DNA of 28,253 bases from Conidiobolus incongruus B7586 (GCA_000697335.1 JNEM01012797.1:1-28253), one strand, 5' to 3'; shown: positions 11,087 through 24,152, counted from the stretch's first letter. Notes: a model not told the origin generated them from the sequence alone. A program made the numbers and translations.

Positions 11087-12756
11087 TAACTAGACATAAA
11101 AAGATTGATGGAAATTTAATAAGTAATATTTAAAAGCAGTGTGTTTTAAAATTGATAAATTAATAATTTTTATTCTTTATCATAAACTTATATTTAAATA
11201 TCATTTTAAATTGAAATATTTAAATTTGATAAAATATGGCATAATTAACCTAATCATTGATATTAAGATAAATGATGTTAATAAAGTACTGCTATTATAG
11301 TTTAATAAATTTAAATTATATATATTTAATAAAACTCCTAAAATTACATATTTTAAATATAACTTGAGAATAAACTAAATATTATTTAATTATATTAATT
11401 TCATAGTGCAATCTATACAAATATAATGGTTTAAATTAATTATTCATTAAACTACTCAAAACAAACAAAAATTTGATAAATATGTTTTAGTTTAATAAAT
11501 GTAATTTTTATTAATGTTTTTAAAATTTAAGAAAATTTAGATTAGGGTATATATTGCAATTGAATGGTATTTTCAATTAATCTTGAGATTATGGAATTAA
11601 ATATAATTTTAATGTATGCGCTGCATCTTTGAAAATTAAAATATATAAATATATTTTTCTAACTTCAATAATTTTAAAAATAAATATATTGTATTAAATA
11701 TGAATATTGATTTTAAAAAATACACCTAATAGCTTGAATATTATCCTACTAATCAAATTATTAGCACGTTTTTTCAAACCTGTTAATATGAATCAATTTT
11801 TAATTCCGCATATGAAAAAATTATATATACATAAATTTTTAAAATTTAATAGTATGGTGTAATGGTTAAAAATAGTTGTATTAATTTATATTCATATATA
11901 ACACTAACATTGATGATACTAATATAATATTATTTTTAGTGTACATAATGACTTAATACTAAAAATATATTTATACAAGCTGAGTTTATATTGCAAATTA
12001 AGTCAAAAAACTCAATAATATTTTTTTGAAATAGTTTGATGTATAATAATCATTTCTAAAATTTAATAAATGAATAAAATTAAAAAAAATTCTTGAAATA
12101 TAATTAAAAAGAATATTATTATTTAAAATAGATAATTAAGAAATATATGAGATAAATATCACTCATTCAATTTATTTTAATATATATTTATTAAACTTGA
12201 TAATATATATAAGAATTCAATTTCAAGTTACTTTTCGTTAGTTTAAGTCCATAAATACTGCATTATAAATTTAAAGTGGCAATGTACCTCAAAATTATGT
12301 ATCAGATCATCTGGATATTTAATTTAAACTGATATATATAATGAGTTATTTATTTATCAAAACAACTATGTAAATAGAGTGTTAACAATAAGAATGATGA
12401 TATATAGCTTCTTTTTAAGAAAAATTTCTTTATCAATTTTAATATAAATTAAATAGTAAAATTGATATAAGTTTTAAACAATTATTTTGTCAAAATTATA
12501 TCAAATTAATTGAGACAATTTGATTTGAATTCATTTAACTATCCCATAAATTCCATTCATTAAAATATAATATAAAATGATTACATACCAAAATATACAA
12601 ATAAAGAAAAAGGTTTTTATCACAGAACCATTACCTAGTAGTAATTACTATCTTTAAATAAGTAATAACTTCATCTTTATTTAAAGCATAATCAAAACTC
12701 ATTTTATTACAACAATACTGGTAAAGGTTATTTTAAACTTGGAATCTAATTTTTAA

Positions 12757-12771
12757 AGGGGAGAAACCCCT
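12757..12771 (+). other. small GC hairpin in the LINE 5' region
   Basis: AGGGG-AGAAA-CCCCT can form a five-base-pair stem with a five-base loop. It lies about 50 bases ahead of the likely ORF1 start of the LINE. It stands out as a run of G and C that survived in an A+T-rich setting. Its role is unknown. Confidence 0.4.
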
Positions 12772-13464
12772 CTAAAAGTACCTATACCATAAATAGCTTT
12801 GTTTGTGAATATCTTTTATAATGATGATACCCTAGTCTTTTAATCCTAAGGATCTAATGTCTTAATCATCAATATTAATAGAACCAACTTAATAGATAAT
12901 AGAAAACCAATTTTTAACTATCTTACCATTACCCTCACTTTTAAATAATTAGCTGGGGAAGCTTTCAAGTGTTATAAATAATTTAAAACTATCTTACTAA
13001 ACACCTATTTAGCTAAAAAATATATTAAAATCTCCTTCCCAACTTAGGAAGAAAAAGATATTATCTTTGATATTAACTTCTCTTGCTAAAATAACTCTTT
13101 TAATCCTATCAAAACTTATATAAAAGATAAAGCAATTAGAAAAGTAAAAATCACTAGATTACGTAACAATGCTAATACTAAAGTAGGTACAAACATAGAA
13201 TAAGTTTTAAAACAAGAAATAGAAAAATTAAAAATAATACTTTTTATTAAATACTTACCTTTTAAACTAATAACTCTAAAAATATATTTATATATTATTA
13301 TTATAATTATAATCTTAAAAAAATATATAAAGGATACCAAAGAATTTTTAAAATAAGCTATCATTAGAAATAAACTGGTATAAATTAACCTAAATAACTT
13401 TAACTTTAAATGTGTTAAATATTAACAAATAAGTTATACCACCAAATACTATCTTAAAAATAAA

Positions 13465-13469
13465 ACTAT
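13465..13469. repeat. target-site duplication ACTAT (left)
   Basis: A five-base sequence directly outside the left LTR, identical to 19169-19173. Five bases is the usual duplication length for Ty3/Gypsy elements. The match fixes the LTR ends to the base. Confidence 0.8.
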
Positions 13470-13865
13470 TATAAGTGTAGTGGTAGTTAAACTAATATAG
13501 TATAGAGGAAAACTTAATATAAAAATAGTATGTATAGAATATAATAATATAATGTAGTTGTAGTGTGCAAGTGTAAACAAAATTTAATTAAGCTTTAAAT
13601 TAGGATGAATTATTAATATATTAAAGTTTATATTAGGTAGTGTTAATATCCTATAATATTAATAGAATATAGTTTTAATTTTAGAAATAATGTAAAAGTA
13701 AAAAATAATAAGAATTGAAAAGAAAAAGAAAAACCTAGTTTATTAGATAATTCAATATTATTTTTACAATTAATTTAACTATATAAGTATAAATTAATTA
13801 TATAATTTATAGTTAATTAGATTATATGAAAATATATAAGAATTTAAAGAATTAGTCTTTTAATA
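13470..13865 (-). repeat. left LTR (3' LTR of the element)
   Basis: 396 bp, collinear with 18771-19168 over the full length apart from small indels. The differences are mostly A/G and C/T exchanges. It is flanked outside by ACTAT (13465-13469) and inside by the likely polypurine tract. Confidence 0.92.
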
Positions 13866-16800
13866 TTTCCCTAGTAAGTTTTTTAAAAGAGACACACTCT
13901 TTAAATTTTTACAAATAGGTATAATAAGCTAAAATATTCTTAATATTTTTTATGGGTTCTTATATAACTTTTTTAATAAGATAACACATTTATTTTACAT
14001 AAAAATAAAGCTTATTCCTAATAAATTTAAACTTAATTATATAATTAATATATTATTCTTTTTTTTATCTTAATTAATAATTAAATCTAGTTTTAAGATT
14101 TTTAATTAATTAAGAAAAGTGTTAAAATCTTTAAAGTATGGTTTAATTTTAGATATGTGAAAGGTAAAGTTGATTTTCAAAGTTAAAAATAATTCTAAGG
14201 TAATATTTTTAAAATTTGAATCAATAGATTAAATTTTATAAAGACTATAATATAATAATAAATATTTAGGATTTAAGCTAAATTTAAATAGAGTAAGTTT
14301 AAGGGTAAATTATTCTAAGTATACAAACATGTTAATTTTATATTTAAAAGGGTTTCTAGATAACTTTAAGTATTATTATTCTATAATCCTTTAATTTTCT
14401 TCTAAGTTAAATTTAATAAGGGAATTAATATGTTTGATATTAGATTAAAATTCAACAATATCTAAAAGTAAGTTAATTTAAAGTTTTAGAGTAATTATTA
14501 AGTTAGGATATTTACTATAATTAATAAAATAAAAGCTAAAACTTGTTAAATTATTAATAAAGGTGTTAAATAAATATTAGAGTTGATAGATATAAGTATT
14601 TTAATTTAACTAATTAGTGTTAATATAAGCTTTAATTATTTGCTTTAAGGTTTTAATAGTTTTTTTAATAAGTTTATTGGTTTAGTAATAATTAATAGTA
14701 AATATAGCTAGGTTAATTTTAAAGGAAAAGGATAATAACTTCTAAAATTAAAAGTTGAATTGTATATCTTTATCAAATATAATAATTTGTAAAATTTTAT
14801 AATAAGTAAAAATATTAGAGAATAACAATTATGTAACATTTTTAACTATAGAAGTTTTAAAATAAGGAATAAAATAAACATATTTAAAAAATAAATTAAT
14901 TACAATTAGTAAATTATTATAACTATTTGTTGATTTAAGAATTTCTATGAAATTAAGTTAGATTTGTTATTAAGTTTTATTAGGGACTTATAAAAGAATA
15001 AGTTTATTATATTTTAGTTAAGTATTATATTTAGTTCTTTAACATATATTGTAAATATTAGTGTATTTCTAAATTAATTTAATTAGGGAAAGTTAGTAAT
15101 ACTTTATTTTAATTCTCTCAACAATTTTTAACTAGTTTTAATGTCCTCTAATAAATAAATTATAGTATTCATTAAATATTGTTTTTTAAATTTTAAGAAT
15201 ATTAGGAATATATAAACAATTATTATAATATAATAAGTTATTGATAATTTTAAATCTTTTAACATATTTTAATTAGTTTTCTAATAGTTTAAAGAGTTTT
15301 TTTTAACTAAAATAAAGAAATTATTATTTAATAATGTTTCTTAAAGTAGTTTAATAAATTTTTTATTTCATTCATTAATAATTATTAAGTTAATATTTGC
15401 TGGATTTTTATAATTAAAATAATAAGGTAGGTATGTAAGATTTTTTAACAAAGTGTCTATAATATAGTTTTATTAACTTAAGAGATAATAAATAAAAAAA
15501 GATAAGCTTAGATAATTCTAATATATTTAACTTATCTTCTTAATAAATACTTTTAAGTATTTAAATAGATAAGTAATTTATAATTTATAAGTATTAAGAA
15601 AAAATTATAGGATAGGAAATGTAAGTGATTTTTAATTATTTCTACTAAAGCAAAAAGTTTTTATTTATAAACTAGGTATTTTAATTCAACTAGTTTTATT
15701 TTTCTTAACCAGAATATTATTAGTTTTAAAGTAATATTTGTAAAGTTAAACTTAACTTATTATCCTTTATTTATTATTTTATCCTATAGTTATAAGGTAA
15801 AATATAAATTAAATTCAAACTAGGTTAATTATCTACTAATTACAAAAAAACTAGAGTTAATAAAAATAATAGTAGGTAGTTTTAGATTAAAAATAGATAA
15901 AGCAAAAGTTTTAGTAATATAGAAAATCAAAACATTTATATAAAAAGTATATAGTAGGGTTTATTCAAAAAAAGAGTTTTTCTTTAAGAGATTAGTAAGA
16001 GGAATAATAAATTTAATAAAAGAATCAATAAAATCTTTAAAGTAATTTAATAATCTAAATATAAACATAAATTAATCTTTGTTTATAAATATAATAAAAG
16101 ATTTAACATTATTAAGTTTAGTTAGATTAATATTAATTTTTTAAGAAGAAACAATATAACCACAAAAAAAGATAGAAAAGGTATTAAAAATATATTTTGA
16201 TAGTTTTAAAAGTAATTTATATTCTTGAATAATTTATAAGATTTAATTAATATATTAAATATATTCTTCTTTAATTTTTAAATAGATTAAGATATTATTA
16301 AGGTATATAATAATAAAGTTATTAAAAATAAAGTTAAAAAGAGAAATGATGAATTGAATAAAAATTACAAGAGTATTACACAATTTAAAGTTTATAATAA
16401 TAAATTTATAGTAACTTAAAAGAGTATTGAAAGTAGTTAAAAGGATAAAATTTTCTTTAACTTTAATGTTATAATATTTATTCTTAATATTTAATTTAAT
16501 AAATATAGTTGATTTAAGTAGTTTATCTTTAACATTATATAGATGTAATAATAAAGTTTTATCTTTAATAGTTTTAGAGTTTAAAACACAGTTATTAATA
16601 TATAATCTTTAACCACTATTAACTTTTTTTACAAAGAGGATTAAAGATTTTTATAATAAGGAAGAAGGTTTAATATACTTATTTTTAAGTAGTTTTTAGA
16701 TTTTTTTTTAAAGTTTAATATTATTTAAGAGATAAATAATAAATAAGCTTTAAGTATTATTATATACTAAAGAGTAATTTAATTTTATATTTAATATTTT

Positions 16801-18770
16801 GTTTAAAAGATAATTTATTTATAAATTCAAAAACATTAGCAAATTAACTTATTATATTATATAATAAGTAGTCATTAAATATAACTTTATTGAAATTAAT
16901 AGATAAAGTACTAATAAATAGATAATAAACAAATATATATCTTTATAAATTATTAAGGTTTTTAATTAGTTTTTTACATTGGTTTTTGCTTATAATAATA
17001 AAATTATTTGCTATAATTATAGAGTTAGTGTTAGGTATAGTATTTAATAATTTTATAATAGAGTAATATAGGTTTTTTAAGATTAATTCTACTAATTTTT
17101 TTTGGAATATGAAAAAAATAAATTTGTAGCCTTTTAAGGTAATATTTATAAATATAAAACTATAATATTCAAACTAATTTTAACCTAGAATAAAATTATA
17201 ACTAATATTACTAACTAAAAATTTAATATATTAAAAGTAGTTAAGGGATAATAATAAATATCTAGATATAATACCAAATGCTTATTTTATTAAGTTATTA
17301 GCATATTTAATTATCAAGTTACTTTTTTAAGTAGGTAAAAATAACTTTACAATAATAAAAGAAGAGATAATATAAGTAAAATAACTAGAATTAATTAAAA
17401 CACTAACAAGTGTGTTTATAAAAAATTAATTAATATAAATAATAAAGTAATAGTTAAAGGTAAAAAATCACAAGGTAAATTAGTTACTAGAATATTTCTA
17501 GTTTCTAATAGTTTAATCAGTGAGATTTCTCTAGTATATATAGTTTAATTTATAGAATCAATAGTTTATTAAAACTTTTGTGGATTAGATTAGAATATGC
17601 TAATTAATTGTAAAAAGAGTAATTCTAAGGTTATATTAATATTATTCAGGTTTAATTTATAGTTAGTAGGTTAGGATTATTAAAAATTAAATAGATGTTG
17701 CTTCTTTAAAAGGTATTTATTAACTTTATAATTAACTTAAGTTTTTTAGTAGTAATAACAACTTTTGTTTATTTTTAAATAAACTTTAACTTTTTTACTA
17801 AAGGTTTTCTTATAAAGCTTTAAAGTAAAAACATCTATCATTTAAAATTTAGGTGGGTTAAAATTTAAAAGATTAATTTTTAAGGTGGGAAAATTTAGTT
17901 ATAGAGTAAAAAATATTATTGATTATAATTGTTGCATTACAAATATTAAAAAAAGATATATTATTAAAGTGTTTTTTATTAACTAACTAGAATTTCACTT
18001 AAAAATTAAAGTATTATAATAATTTGTAGATTTATTCTTTTTTAGTGATATTTAATATATTTAAGTATATTTTATTAAATTTCTCAATTAATTATTTTGT
18101 AGAAGTTTTTTATTTAAGCTAAGAAAGCTTTTCTATTGTTAATTAAACTTAATTTTTTAAGTAATACCTTTTTTTAAAAGCTTTTTCTAATTGTTTAAAA
18201 GTTTGTATCTTTATAGTAAGTTATCCTCCTGAAGATTTTTTAAGATTAAGTTTATAATAAGTTAACTACCAAATATAAATAGATTTTTCTAAAAAAAAGT
18301 GGTTAATTTAAGTATATTCTTTAAATCTTCATTTAAGATTAAATTAAAGTAATTCTTTATATTTTTACAGTAGTTTTCAAGTTTATAGAGGTTTTTAAAA
18401 CTATCATAAGTAGTTAATTTGTTTTTAAAAATACTAAAGAGGTAGTTTAATATATTAATTATAGTAAAGTAACTAGTTTGTTAGATTTAAGCTCTTTAAA
18501 ACATATTTTTTTCAATCAGTAGTTGTTTAATATAAGTTTCTTAGATGGTAGTAAACTTTTAAAGGTTAAAGTCTTAGATTAACTTAATAATTAAATTATT
18601 ATTATTATTAAAATAATATAAATGTATCTTTTTTTTAGTGGTATTATAATATATAGTATTAAATTTAAATGAAATAAATTATAGATAAAATTTAAAATAG
18701 TAATAATTAAGTTTAATACAGATAATTATTAATTTCTAATAAGTTTTTAATAGTTTTATTGTTGTTACTA

Positions 18771-19168
18771 TATAAATATAGTGGTAGTTAAACTAATATA
18801 GTGTAGAGGAGAATTTAATATAAAAGTAATGTATGTAGAATATAGTAATATAATGTAGTTGTAGTGTGTAAGTGTAAATAAAATTTAATTAAGCTTCAAA
18901 CTAGGATGAGTTATTAATATATTAAGATTTATATTAGGTAGTGTTAATATCCTCTAATTTTAATAGAATATAGTCTCAATTTTAGAAATAGTGTAAAAGT
19001 AAAGAATAGTAAGAATTGAGAAGAAAAAGAGGAACCTAGTTTATTAAATAATTCAATGCTATTTATACAATTAATTTAACTATATAAGTATAAATTAATC
19101 ATATAATTTATAGTTAATTAGATTATATGAAAGTGTATATAAGAATTTAAAGAACTAGTCTCTTAACA
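18771..19168 (-). repeat. right LTR (5' LTR of the element)
   Basis: 398 bp, matching the left LTR. On the minus strand it opens with TGTTAAGAGAC. Its inner edge at 18770 should be followed by the primer-binding site. It is flanked outside by ACTAT (19169-19173). Confidence 0.92.
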
Positions 19169-19173
19169 ACTAT
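19169..19173. repeat. target-site duplication ACTAT (right)
   Basis: A five-base sequence directly outside the right LTR, identical to 13465-13469. The sequence on both outer sides has the same C-rich, G-poor plus strand, consistent with one LINE having been split. Confidence 0.8.
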
Positions 19174-22100
19174 CCTTTTTAACAATATATACTTTTATTA
19201 ACACTTTAATGCTACTATTATTTAAAGTTTTTAAATATCTTATCTTAAAAAATTTAAGGTTTAAAATATTATAAACCATTATTAAAATATTAACTATAAT
19301 AAAATAAACATACCAATTATTTTACCTGATGGATCTAATATTTTAAAAAAAATTATCATACCTATTACATTTTTAACTAAAAATTAAATGGACACTATCT
19401 ATCAAAATAAATACAGATCCTTAAACAGCATAAAAATTAATTATCACATAAACTTTCTTTAAATATATAACACTATTTTTCTCTTTATTAATATTTTAAA
19501 TAATATTTTTACAGATACTCTTAATAATTTCATTATAACCTCACCAAGTATTAATTCCCTCACTAAAAATATATTACTTAAAAAAAACCCTAATCTTTAT
19601 TATAAACTTATCAAAACTTTAATAATTAACTTTTTACATATTATCATACAAACTAATAACTAAATAAAACCTATAAATACTAAACTTAACAATTTTATAT
19701 ATTAATTTAAACTTAAAACAAAAAAGTTAAATAATAACATAAATATAAACAAACTTAAAAATATCTTAAACTCCTTTTAAAGACTTTAAAGCTCCTTTTT
19801 ATTATTTTTTGTTATAATCACCAATCTTTTAAAAAATCCTTTTTATATTAATATGCTAAATTACATAAACATACCCTTATCTCTTTTTTATTATCTTTAA
19901 AAAAACTTTTTAAAAAAATACATAACTCTTTTTAAATATTTAACTTAAGCTTAAATAATATTAACTTTTAAAAACTACTATTTAAAAATTTAACAAAAAG
20001 GAACATACCATTGAAAAACAACATTTATACTATATATCAATATTTTAATATAATAAATATTAACTATTTTAACCTAAGGTTAAATTATTAATATATTTAA
20101 TAAATAACTTAAATTAAACCTTAGATATTAAATTAAATAATTAGTTAATGAATGTCACTATAATATTAAATAATTATAGAAGTTTAGTTAAAGATAATTA
20201 AATTTTTAAATTTTATTATTACCTTTTTACCTTAACCTCTTTACCTAATATAATAGCTTTATAAAATATTAACCAACCTTAATAATTAATAATCTTAGAT
20301 AAGATTAGCTTATACTTTATAATATAATATGGAAAAATTAATTAGCTTATTAAAATAGACAAACTCTCTACTTTATCCTACTTTACTTTAAATAAAAAAA
20401 AGGATTTCTAATATACAAATCTTATAAAACTTAATTACAATCATTTTAACAAATATATATTTACCCTCATTGTTAAATAAAAAACACACTAAAATAAAAA
20501 ATCTACTCAATATAATTCTTAAAGAATTAAATATCATTCTTAGTAATTTTAACCTAATCTTATAATCCCACTTAAATAAATCCCTACTAAAATTCTATAT
20601 TAACCTAATATTCAAGATTATAAAAAAGTAAATAAACTTAAATAACTAGAAAAACTCATTTAATATATTATCTTAAGATAAAATAAAAAGATTCACTAAA
20701 CTTAACATTAGAATAGGTATTATATCATTTATAAATAGAATTCTAATTTAAAACAACTAGTTTAATTATATAAATATAATATTAACTATAACTAATGAAC
20801 TCTTAAACCGCAAAACTATAATTTGTAAAATTTGTATCTTTATAACCACCTCCCTTTAAATTAAACAAGTTAAAATCTTTCCCATTACCATTAATAATCC
20901 TAAATAATTTGAAATAACTAACCAATTCATTAAATAATAAGCTAGAAGAAACAATTATATAGTTAATTTTAAGAACCAAATAGTTAAGAAATTTATAAAA
21001 TTTAAACTAAATATAAAGAAAATATCTATAACAAAAGTAAGTAAAAACATCTAGTTAATTAATCACTTATAATTATACCCTTTTTTTATACTTTATAAAA
21101 TAAAATAAAAGCTATTATAATATAGTTAAAAAATTAAATAACCTAATCTAAAAAAAAGATTAATATACTTATTATTAAAAGATTATAAACTTAAAAAAAT
21201 GAGATTAATTTAAACTTTATGAAAACTTATATCAAAGATAAATATAAACCAAATCCTTTTAACTTAATTTAACTACCTAATAAAAAAATATTTAAAACAA
21301 AAGCTAATATAAACAATAAACTTATTAAATTCTACTTATCACTCTTTAGTAAATACCTAATTAATATAAAAAAATTAGATAAATTGCTTAATCTATATCT
21401 TAAATTTTTCCTTGATAAAATACTAAATAAAGCTAAAATTAAAATATTAAAGATTTTAATCACCTTTAAAAAATTAAAAAAATTATCAAAATATCTCTTA
21501 ATAATAAAATATTAAACTTGAATAATATATCCTATAAGCTAAATAAATCACTAACTAAGATAATAACCTATTTATTAACTATTATCCTTAATAAAATCTT
21601 TAAAAGAGCCCTTTATAAAAGTATAAGACATTTATTTTTAATTCTAATTAATAAGAATAAAAAGGATAAATATAATCTTAAATATTAAAGACCTATCACT
21701 TTTTCAAATACTAACTCAAAACTCTTATCTGAAATAATCAATTTAAGACTTTAAACCTTTATCCATAAGAAAATAAACATAGCTTAATTTAATTTTATTA
21801 AAAAAATTAATATAGGATAATATATTGACTTTTAAAAATATTCTTAAACATAATTACCTTTAAAATCTTTCAAGCTAAGTAATGTTCCTAGATCAAGAAA
21901 AAGCATATAATAAGGTTATATAAAACTACCTATAAATTTTAATTAACAAACTCAAATACCTTTTATTATTTAAAAACTAACTAAACTTTTTATACAATAA
22001 TCTAAAAGCTAAAATACTTATCACTCAAATATTTTACCTTATAATCATAATCAAACAAGGTTTAAAACAAGGTGATTTAACCTCCTTAATCTTTTTTAAT

Positions 22101-23639
22101 ATTGCTTTTAATATCTTCTTAAGCTTCATATAACTATTATTAATTAGAATTCTATCCTTAAATAGTTAAAAGCTTAAAACTTTAACTTTTGCTAATAATG
22201 TTATTGCTTTAATCCACAAAGAAAAAAAACTCATCCTTTTTAAAAAACTTATAAAAGCATACTCTAACGTTACAAAAGTTAAATTCAATTTAGAAAAATT
22301 TGAATGGTTAAAAATAAGTAACTTTAATTTTAAATCTTTTAACATCTAAGATCATCTTAAACTAATTGTTAAGTATTTAAGAATTTTAATGAATAATTAA
22401 TGAATAACATTAAAAGCTAATGAGAAGATAATTATAAACAAAGTTACAAAAGTATTAAATATGATTAGAATTGCTAATTTATCTTTAATTGTAAGAGTTA
22501 AAGTAATCAATATCTTTATATTATTAATTTTTATCTTTTAGGCTTATATTATCCCATTTATTAAATTATCCCTGGATAAGTTAGACAAATTAACTAAAGA
22601 GTAAATATAATACCTAGGAAAACCAAAAATCAAATTAGAAAACCTATAATACTATTAATCTAAAAGAAGCTTTAGCTTATAGAGTTTTAGAAAGCTTTAT
22701 TTTATTATTTTATTAAATCAAATCTTTCTTATCTAAATACTAAAATTGTTTGATAAAGTATTACCTCTTTAAATTTACCAAACTAAACTAATCCTAGCAA
22801 GAACTTTAAGAGTAAAACTTAACCTAGCCATAACCAAAATAAAAAATGCTCTCATAAGATATCATAAGAAAAACTCCTCAATACTATATTAGAAATTATA
22901 TCAAAATTTCCTTAAACTATCTAAAACAATTACTATATAGCTTAACCTTTTTGTAGAAGTGAACCTTTTCAACTACTCTATTATTTTTAAAGGAAAAAGA
23001 TGAGAAGAACTAGACTTTAACCTACTAAACCTAAGAACCCAAAAAATCAGATATTTTAGAAGGAAAATCCTCCCATCTAATATAGATTTAATATGGTTAA
23101 CCACTTACCACTCTAAGCTCCCATCTAAATTTAAATCCATTACCTAGAGAATCCTAGCAGGTACCTTCTTCAACTTTATTTAAAAGGTTAAAAGAGACCC
23201 CCTAAGCTTTTACCCATGGGGTTATAGAAATAAAGATACTATAAAACACAGATATATAGATTACCCAAAACTACATCACATCTAAACAAAAGCAACCTAA
23301 AGATACCTAAACCACCTAAGTGATCACCCCACTACCATAATTAAAATCTTAAGCCACCATATCCCCCTAGACTCTAGAATGTTTATGTGCACAATCTATC
23401 AAATACACCAAGCCTATATCTATACAATCAAAGCTAAAACTCCAAAACCCCCCAGATCCTTCTATTATAGTAAATGGGAGATGATCCTCATCTCAACTCT
23501 ATTTGATCAAATACTACCATAAAGTAACCCCCTACAACACCTAACAACCACCTCATTACATCCCCCTCACATATAGCATATCTATAACATACCACCCCTG
23601 TAAAACACTACAAATACAAACTTAACTCTATGGAACCAT

Positions 23640-24152
23640 ATGCTTTGGATTGATCCCACAAGTTACAGATCAGTATATTCTGCAAAATATCGCTTTTATT
23701 TGTCCTTAGGTCTAATAAAATTTTCTTCATTCAAATACACAAATAAAAAAATGTGCTACCAGGGTGTATTCCCATTGGGTTGGACTGTATGGGGGAAAAT
23801 AGAGGCTCATGTCACAATAGATAGAAATGTGGAGGAAATATGTATACAGATGTCGGACACCACCTTTAGCGGTAAGCTTACACTGAACACAGAATGCACA
23901 CTTCACAATGAGCGTGGCGACACGTGTTGTTACAAAATAAAGAGTATTGAGTTTACTACAGGAATAGCGATTAGCCACGAATCAATCAGACAGGTACAGC
24001 TAATGAGAATCCATATGTTGCTGAATGGTGAAGTATGTTATTTAAAGACTAGTGACACGGTACCTGGGATATTCAGCATAGAGTTTAAGAGGACGATGAA
24101 AGTAAGGTTCTACGAGTTACTCGAACGCCACTTTGGGTATATAGGAGGCTAG
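23640..24152 (+). CDS. orphan 170-residue protein, intact frame
   Basis: The frame is open from ATG to TAG, with an upstream in-frame stop at 23601-23603. A second ATG at residue 38 (MCYQGVFPLGW) is an alternative start and would drop a segment that could equally be LINE tail. The protein has no obvious signal peptide, membrane span or metal-binding Cys pair. It alternates short hydrophobic strands with charged turns (for example KIEAHVTIDRNVEEICIQM and SGKLTLNTECTLHNERGD), suggesting a beta-rich fold, and ends in a basic helix-like stretch, KRTMKVRFYELLERHF. I recognise no family. Base use is ordinary, with G as common as C, in sharp contrast to the eroded LINE before it and the stop-bearing ATP11 copy after it. 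It may be a real gene, a late-arriving insert, or the C-terminal end of a LINE frame that escaped erosion. No promoter is evident. Confidence 0.5.
   Translation: MLWIDPTSYRSVYSAKYRFYLSLGLIKFSSFKYTNKKMCYQGVFPLGWTVWGKIEAHVTIDRNVEEICIQMSDTTFSGKLTLNTECTLHNERGDTCCYKIKSIEFTTGIAISHESIRQVQLMRIHMLLNGEVCYLKTSDTVPGIFSIEFKRTMKVRFYELLERHFGYIGG

Larger units (their letters stand above)
8563..12579. other. A+T desert without genes
   Basis: About 4 kb of nearly pure A+T sequence. Open frames are short and low in complexity (for example 10678-10478 on the minus strand, rich in Ile, Tyr and Asn) and show no family motif. It contains one (TA)12 run and an isolated tRNA-like A box but no B box. I see no repeats with paired ends. 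It could be fully eroded repeat sequence or heterochromatin flanking the LINE. Confidence 0.55.
13470..19168 (-). mobile_element. fossil Ty3/Gypsy-type LTR retrotransposon nested in the LINE
   Basis: Two direct repeats of about 397 bp bound a 5.7-kb element with the 5-bp duplication ACTAT on both outer sides. On the minus strand the LTR begins TGTTAAGAGAC and ends in a CTTACA-like sequence. A purine tract AGGGAAA (complement of 13866-13872) abuts the 3' LTR, so the element reads right to left. The reverse-transcriptase core lies around 16.2-16.4 kb on the minus strand, and its surroundings resemble Ty3/Gypsy pol. Gag/protease would lie to its right and RNase H/integrase to its left, though I could not delimit them. 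It is heavily broken throughout, with dozens of interruptions and no long open frame. The two LTRs differ at roughly one site in ten by eye, almost all transitions. That reflects hypermutation and cannot be read as a clock age. Confidence 0.9.
12600..23630 (+). mobile_element. eroded Tad-type LINE, split by an LTR element
   Basis: A non-LTR retrotransposon on the plus strand. The left part (to 13469) holds a possible ORF1 starting near 12821. The right part (from 19169) holds ORF2. Reverse-transcriptase landmarks appear in order: RPIT near 21690, FLDQEKAY at about 21885-21908 (typical of fungal Tad-like LINEs), QGD near 22070 followed by FFNIAF, and a FADD-type box at about 22185-22200. There the codons now read FANN, so both catalytic Asp codons have become Asn by G-to-A. 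Stops are very frequent at likely Gln and Trp codons, so the copy is dead. Without the insertion it is about 5.3 kb, or up to 5.9 kb if it runs to 24234, near the usual Tad length. Both ends are uncertain. The plus strand is poor in G compared with C throughout. Confidence 0.75.

Noticed and set aside
11855-11865. Possible tRNA gene (TGGTGTAATGG fits the internal A-box consensus)
   Set aside because: No B box, no acceptor-stem pairing and no anticodon arm can be built around it. At most an eroded tRNA-like relic.
13116-13364. Minus-strand frame of 82 codons with hydrophobic stretches
   Set aside because: It lies antisense to the LINE ORF1 region. The apparent membrane spans are runs of Ile/Phe/Tyr codons produced by A+T richness.
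23727-23978. Minus-strand frame of 83 codons
   Set aside because: A shadow of the orphan frame on the plus strand. It has Cys-rich pieces but no recognisable pattern.
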